Source: an uncultured Collinsella sp.
GTDB lineage: Bacteria > Actinomycetota > Coriobacteriia > Coriobacteriales > Coriobacteriaceae
NCBI GenBank assembly: GCA_934650975.1
Contig: CAKUFW010000024.1
Span: 1-26,103 of the forward strand
Reading direction: 5' to 3'
Length of the DNA stretch: 26,103 nt
Part shown: positions 22,523-26,103 of the stretch, piece by piece
Layout of the letters: each line of letters begins with the position of its first letter
Numbering within the stretch: the stretch's first letter is position 1
Position numbers and translations under genes: made by a program
The notes under the pieces: generated by a model
Told to the model about the DNA's origin: nothing
Databases searched by the model: none
Seen by the model: the letters and a program-made list of their open reading frames with translations, nothing else

Positions 22523-23857
22523 CTACTCAGCTGCCTCCTCAAGATCGGAGACATCAAACTCAAAGTCGTTACCCGGCAGGATGGCGTTGAGCACAATGCC
22601 CACCAGCGAACCCACGGCAAGGCCCGAAAGCGAGATCGTCACGCCGCCCAGCTCCAGCACGATGGCTCCAGCGGTGCTGTAGGCAATGCCGAGCGAAAGC
22701 ACGAGTACCAGTGCAGCCACCAGCACGTTGCGGTTGTTCTGGAAATCGACCTGGTTCTCGATGAGGTTGCGGACGCCCACGGCGCTGATCATGCCGTAGA
22801 GCACGAGCGACACGCCGCCGATGACGCACGCCGGCATGGCAGCGATGACCGCAGCAAACTTGGGGCAAAACGAAAGCACGATGGCGCAACATGCGGCGAT
22901 GCGGATCACACGCGGATCGAACACACGCGTGAGCGCGAGCACGCCGGTGTTCTCGCCATAGGTGGTGTTGGCCGGAGCGCCAAAAAGCGAAGCCAGGATT
23001 GTGGCAAGGCCGTCGCCGAGCAGCGTACGATGCAGGCCGGGATCGGCGATAAAGTTGCGCTCGCAGGTCGAACCGATGGCAGAGATATCACCGATGTGCT
23101 CGATCATGGTCGCAAAGGCCAGCGGCATGATGGTGATGATGGCCGTCGTGGCAAGGCCGCTATCGAACTGCGGACCAAAGAGTGAAAACACGGTGTTGTC
23201 CCACACAACGGGCAGACCGACCCACGGAGCGGCAGCAACACCGGAGAAGTCGACCTCGCCCAGCACAGCGGCGACAGCATAGCTCACCACGACGCCCAGC
23301 AGAATCGGCACGATCTTGACCATACCGCGGCCCCAAATGTTGCAGATGATGATCACTGCCACAGCGACAACGGCGACAAGCCAGTTGGTCTGGCAGTTGG
23401 CAATGGCAGAGCTCGCCAGAATTAGGCCGATGGAAATGACGATGGGGCCAGTCACCACCGGCGGAAAGAAGCGCATGACGCGCTTGGCACCAAACGCGCG
23501 GAACAGGGCCGCCAGCACCGGATAGAGCAGGCCGGCGCAGGCTACACCCAGGCAGGCGTAGGGCAAAAGCTCGGCCTCGCCGTTGGGCGCAATCGCGGCA
23601 TAGCCCGCGATAAAGGCAAACGATGAACCCAGGAAAGCTGGTACCTTACCGCGCGACAGGAAGTGGAAGAGCAGCGTGCCTAGGCCGGCAAACAAAAGCG
23701 TCGCCGAGACCGAGAGACCGGTGAGCACGGGCACCAGCACGGTGGCGCCAAACATGGCAAACAGGTGCTGCAGACCGAGCAGGAACATGCGCGGGCGGCC
23801 GAGCGACGATGCATCGTAGATGGCATCGGTGACGGCGGGCGTCGAGGACTGGGACAT
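22523..23857 (-). CDS. uraA: Uracil permease, NCS2 family
   Basis: 444 aa. ATG at 23857 follows AAAGGA with a 5-bp spacer; the longer frame to 24001 overlaps the upstream gene and lacks support. It has about 14 hydrophobic helices. UraA motifs are clear: LGLQHLFAMFGATVLVPVLTG near the N-terminus, MIEHIGD (the conserved Glu that binds the pyrimidine) and TTYGENTGVLALTRV (second key Glu). It imports uracil with protons. The C-terminus ends in an acidic VSDLEEAAE. It lies downstream of the MetE-like gene on the same strand with 121 bp between them. No PyrR site was recognised. Confidence 0.93.
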   Translation of the reverse strand: MSQSSTPAVTDAIYDASSLGRPRMFLLGLQHLFAMFGATVLVPVLTGLSVSATLLFAGLGTLLFHFLSRGKVPAFLGSSFAFIAGYAAIAPNGEAELLPYACLGVACAGLLYPVLAALFRAFGAKRVMRFFPPVVTGPIVISIGLILASSAIANCQTNWLVAVVAVAVIIICNIWGRGMVKIVPILLGVVVSYAVAAVLGEVDFSGVAAAPWVGLPVVWDNTVFSLFGPQFDSGLATTAIITIMPLAFATMIEHIGDISAIGSTCERNFIADPGLHRTLLGDGLATILASLFGAPANTTYGENTGVLALTRVFDPRVIRIAACCAIVLSFCPKFAAVIAAMPACVIGGVSLVLYGMISAVGVRNLIENQVDFQNNRNVLVAALVLVLSLGIAYSTAGAIVLELGGVTISLSGLAVGSLVGIVLNAILPGNDFEFDVSDLEEAAE

Positions 23858-23883
23858 GGATGTCCTTTCGAATGGAAGGGCGA

Positions 23884-23909
23884 TCGGGCATATCGGATAA
23901 CCTGCCCGA
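23884..23909 (-). promoter_or_regulatory. Hairpin in the uraA leader
   Basis: TCGGGCA (23884-23890) pairs with TGCCCGA (23903-23909) with a 12-nt loop, 27 bp before the uraA start. A weak -10 (TACAAT on the minus strand, near 23930-23935) lies upstream. The role is unknown; no T tract adjoins. Confidence 0.35.
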
Positions 23910-23978
23910 ACGATACGATCCGAACCATTGTACGTGATATATGCCGCCCCGCACGCACCGTCCCCGCAAACGGTACTG

Positions 23979-25112
23979 CTACTTCCAAACGCGCTCGGCA
24001 ATGCGCTTGACCAGCGCGATCTTTGCCCATTGTTCGTCTTCGGTCAGCTTGTTGCCAATCTCGCAGCTGGCAAATCCGCACTGAGGCGACAGATACAGGT
24101 TCTCGAGCGGCACGTACTTCGCGGCCTCGTGAATACGCTCGATGATGACATCCTCGTCCTCGAGCTCGGCGACCTTGGTGGTCACCAGGCCCAACACGAC
24201 CTTCTTGCCGGGGGCAACGTACCTGAGCGGCTCAAAACCACCGGCGCGGGGCGTGTCAAATTCCAGGTAGAACGCGTCGACATCCTCGTGCGCAAACAGG
24301 AACGGTGCGATGGGATCATAACCGCCCTCGAAGGCGTAGGTGGAGTGGTAGTTGCCACGGCACACATGCGTATTAATGACCAGATCATCGGGCTTGCCCT
24401 CGATAGCCGCGTTGTTGAGCGCCACGCCCAGCTCGCTCACCTTTTGCAGATCGACCGGACTCATGCCGGTTTTGGCGACAAAATCGGTATCGCAGTAGAT
24501 GCCCCAGGTGCAGTCATCAAACTGGATGTTGCGGCAGCCCGCAGCGTACAGGTCGGCGATCACCGTGCGATAAGCAGCTGCAATGGCGTCGGCGAGCTCT
24601 TCGTCGGTCTTATAGACAGCGCGCAGGCTCTCCTGCTGGCCATCGCAGCGGTCGAGCGTGACTTCGGAGAACGTCTGGATCGGCGCCGGAATAGTTTGCC
24701 GCGCGACCTGGCCCTCCCCCTCGAGCGCCTTGACAAATTTGAAGTGCTCGACGAACGGATGATTCTCGCCGCTAATGGGACCGGTTACCACGGCGGTGTC
24801 GGCAGTGGTCTCCTCATCGTGGAACATATAGCCCGTACGCGAGGTACGACGCTCGACGCCGTTCAGCCCCCACATAAAATCGAGGTGCCAGTAGCTGCGG
24901 CGAAACTCGCCATCGGTGATGACCTGCAGGCCGACGGCCTTTTGCTTGGCCACCAAGTCGCGAATAGCCTCGTCCTCGACAGCCTTAAGCCCCTCGGCAT
25001 CAAGCGTGCCTGCCGCATAGGCAGCGCGGGCATCCTTTACGGCCTGCGGACGAAGAAAGCTGCCGACGATATCAGCGCGAAACGGCGCGTTCGGTTGAAT
25101 TGAAGTGCTCAT
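23979..25112 (-). CDS. Core MetE-type (cobalamin-independent) methionine synthase homologue, YxjG/YxjH-like
   Basis: 377 aa. ATG at 25112 follows AAGGGAG with a 6-bp spacer; an upstream frame to 25130 starts within the ribosome binding site. The family transfers a methyl group to homocysteine. Full MetE is about 750 aa; this is only the zinc-containing catalytic half, as in B. subtilis YxjG/YxjH (about 377 aa). Zinc ligands are visible: His249 and Cys251 in NTHVCRGNYHS, Glu284 in YLEFD, Cys345 in SPQCGFAS. Other motifs: VGSFLRP near the N-terminus, DGEFRRSYWHLDF (about 67-79) and FDDCTWG (about 202-208). The methyl donor of such short forms is often not methyl-folate and is uncertain here. 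Single gene; a palindrome overlaps its promoter. Confidence 0.92.
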   Translation of the reverse strand: MSTSIQPNAPFRADIVGSFLRPQAVKDARAAYAAGTLDAEGLKAVEDEAIRDLVAKQKAVGLQVITDGEFRRSYWHLDFMWGLNGVERRTSRTGYMFHDEETTADTAVVTGPISGENHPFVEHFKFVKALEGEGQVARQTIPAPIQTFSEVTLDRCDGQQESLRAVYKTDEELADAIAAAYRTVIADLYAAGCRNIQFDDCTWGIYCDTDFVAKTGMSPVDLQKVSELGVALNNAAIEGKPDDLVINTHVCRGNYHSTYAFEGGYDPIAPFLFAHEDVDAFYLEFDTPRAGGFEPLRYVAPGKKVVLGLVTTKVAELEDEDVIIERIHEAAKYVPLENLYLSPQCGFASCEIGNKLTEDEQWAKIALVKRIAERVWK

Positions 25113-25150
25113 AGATATCTCCCTTTGCATTGGTTGCTTTACTGGGACAG

Positions 25151-25179
25151 AGTATGAGCGCTCATATGGCCATCGTAAA
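25151..25179 (-). promoter_or_regulatory. Promoter of the MetE-like gene with an embedded 14-bp palindrome
   Basis: Minus strand TTTACG (plus 25174-25179), 17 bp, CATACT (plus 25151-25156). TATGAGCGCTCATA (25153-25166) is a perfect 14-bp palindrome covering the -10 and spacer, in the form of a TetR-type operator. The regulator is not in the window. Confidence 0.55.
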
Positions 25180-25280
25180 ATATACGTTTATAACAGTTTG
25201 ATATAGGAAACTTCTATATGCACACCAACGGATCGTCGAGCCAAGCTATCCCATATCCGCCAGTGCAAATAGCCATTTTC

Positions 25281-25324
25281 GTGCCCATATGGCACTAGCA
25301 GCTCTGCCCTATCGCCCATACGCT
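25281..25324 (+). promoter_or_regulatory. Shared upstream element, copy 3
   Basis: GTGCC-CATAT-GGCAC (25281-25295), with GGCACTA at 25291-25297, 21 bp, TACGCT at 25319-25324, 42 bp before the ATG. The spacing GGCACTA-N21-TACGCT equals that of copies 1 and 2 although the intervening sequence has diverged, which argues that it is functional. Confidence 0.5.
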
Positions 25325-25365
25325 TAGTGGTGACCGCCAAGGCCACGCGAGAGATTGGAGCGACC

Positions 25366-26103
25366 ATGACCACGTTTACGACCCCCACGCGCCACACCGA
25401 TCGTGTTGCAGGGCTTCATTACGCCGAGGCCCCCGTGCGCCAGCGCGCCGTTCTCACCTGTGGCAGCTGGCGCCGCGTGACGCGCCGTATCGTCTGCGGT
25501 CTGACCTGCGCGCTCACCGTGAGCTCGCTGCTCATGCCGAGCATCTCGTTTGCGGCCGAACGGATTGAAGTTGACAACATCCCCTATTACGCCGGCGCCG
25601 CTGCCGGCGACGGCAGCACGTGGGCCTGGGACGGCGCCGACGACATGACACTCAATGGTTATAACGGCGGAGGCATCGCTGCCTACGGCAAGCTTAACGT
25701 GAGTTACGAGGGCACCAATACGGTTGCCAACGACGGAGGAGATGGCATCTCCGTCTGGGACGGCACCAGCGAGAGTGCCGAGCTCAACATCTCCGGAACG
25801 GGCACCCTGACGGCAACCGCCGAAGGCGACGCCATCTATTCCGAAGGCGATATCACGGTCAGCGGAACAGGCGCCGTGAACGCCACGGGCGACGTCAACG
25901 GCATACGTGCCGAAAACGACCTTTCGATCGATACAAGCGGCAGCGTCACCGCCAAGGGCGGGAGGCACGAGGGCATCCGCGCCGACGGCGATATAACCAT
26001 TACCGGCGGCGGCGCCGTCGACACGAGTTCCGAGCAGGACTTCGGCATCATCGCCAAAGAAGCTCTCACGGTATCCAACAGTACGCTAATCGCCCAAGGA
26101 TCC
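25366..26103 (+). CDS. Repeat-rich surface protein, paralogue 3 (3' end outside the window)
   Basis: 246 codons, open to the last base. ATG at 25366 has TTGGAG (25355-25360) 5 bp upstream. The N-terminus has the same layout and length as the tandem pair: FTTPTRH, HYAE, GSWRRVTRR and the CALTVSSLLMPSISFAAE signal end, all in equivalent positions, with cleavage expected after about residue 64. Two extra Cys occur in the signal (RIVCGLTCAL). The mature part begins WAWDGADDMTLNGYNGGG, then repeated units (GDITVSGTGAVNATGDV, GDITITGGGAVDTSS). The C-terminal sorting signal is not in the window, so wall anchoring is inferred from the paralogues. Divergent from the MetE-like gene. More diverged than the other two from each other. 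Confidence 0.87.
   Translation, partial: MTTFTTPTRHTDRVAGLHYAEAPVRQRAVLTCGSWRRVTRRIVCGLTCALTVSSLLMPSISFAAERIEVDNIPYYAGAAAGDGSTWAWDGADDMTLNGYNGGGIAAYGKLNVSYEGTNTVANDGGDGISVWDGTSESAELNISGTGTLTATAEGDAIYSEGDITVSGTGAVNATGDVNGIRAENDLSIDTSGSVTAKGGRHEGIRADGDITITGGGAVDTSSEQDFGIIAKEALTVSNSTLIAQGS

Overview
The window looks like chromosomal DNA from a gut Coriobacteriia, most likely Collinsella. This is inferred from the GC-rich coding style, strong AAGGAG-type ribosome binding sites, a bile salt hydrolase-family gene, an N-terminal-rubredoxin rubrerythrin, and several surface proteins ending in an LAATG sorting signal of the class E sortase type used by high-GC Gram-positives. No rRNA, tRNA, CRISPR array or transposase gene was seen.

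Layout. (1) 1-3.4 kb: a DUF5131-type Cys-motif protein, a rubrerythrin, and a probable AbiEi-like/PD-(D/E)XK nuclease-fold protein bordered by a 122-bp repeat. (2) 3.4-6.45 kb: a vitamin B6 locus, with the MocR-type regulator pdxR divergent from pdxS-pdxT (PLP synthase). (3) 6.45-8.3 kb: an intergenic tract full of hairpins, a MarR-like protein with a long RGG tail, and a short peptide-deformylase homologue. (4) 8.4-12 kb: an aminotransferase fused to an Xre-type HTH, with its own apparent operators, then a LysR regulator divergent from an EamA exporter. (5) 12-17.6 kb: a Kup potassium transporter, a choloylglycine (bile salt) hydrolase, a second deformylase homologue lacking the catalytic Glu, and an AzgA/PbuG-type purine permease. 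(6) 17.6-21.7 kb: a tandem duplication of a complete transcription unit encoding a sortase-anchored, repeat-rich surface protein. (7) 21.8-25.1 kb: a small esterase-fold hydrolase, a UraA-type uracil permease and a cobalamin-independent methionine synthase (core MetE) homologue. (8) 25.4 kb to the end: a third copy of the surface protein, cut by the window edge.

Most genes are single transcription units with their own hairpin terminators. The clear operon is pdxST. Three genes sit beside what look like their own control systems: pdxR/pdxST, LysR/EamA, and the HTH-aminotransferase with GTTCAATT boxes.

The least ordinary items are: a 122-bp inverted-repeat-bounded element that supplies the stop codon of two neighbouring genes; a MarR-like winged helix fused to about 20 RGG triplets; an HTH-aminotransferase with an internal ribosome binding site positioned to release a normal-length aminotransferase; two deformylase homologues that have each lost a different catalytic residue; and the surface-protein family with its conserved pre-signal segment and shared upstream element.
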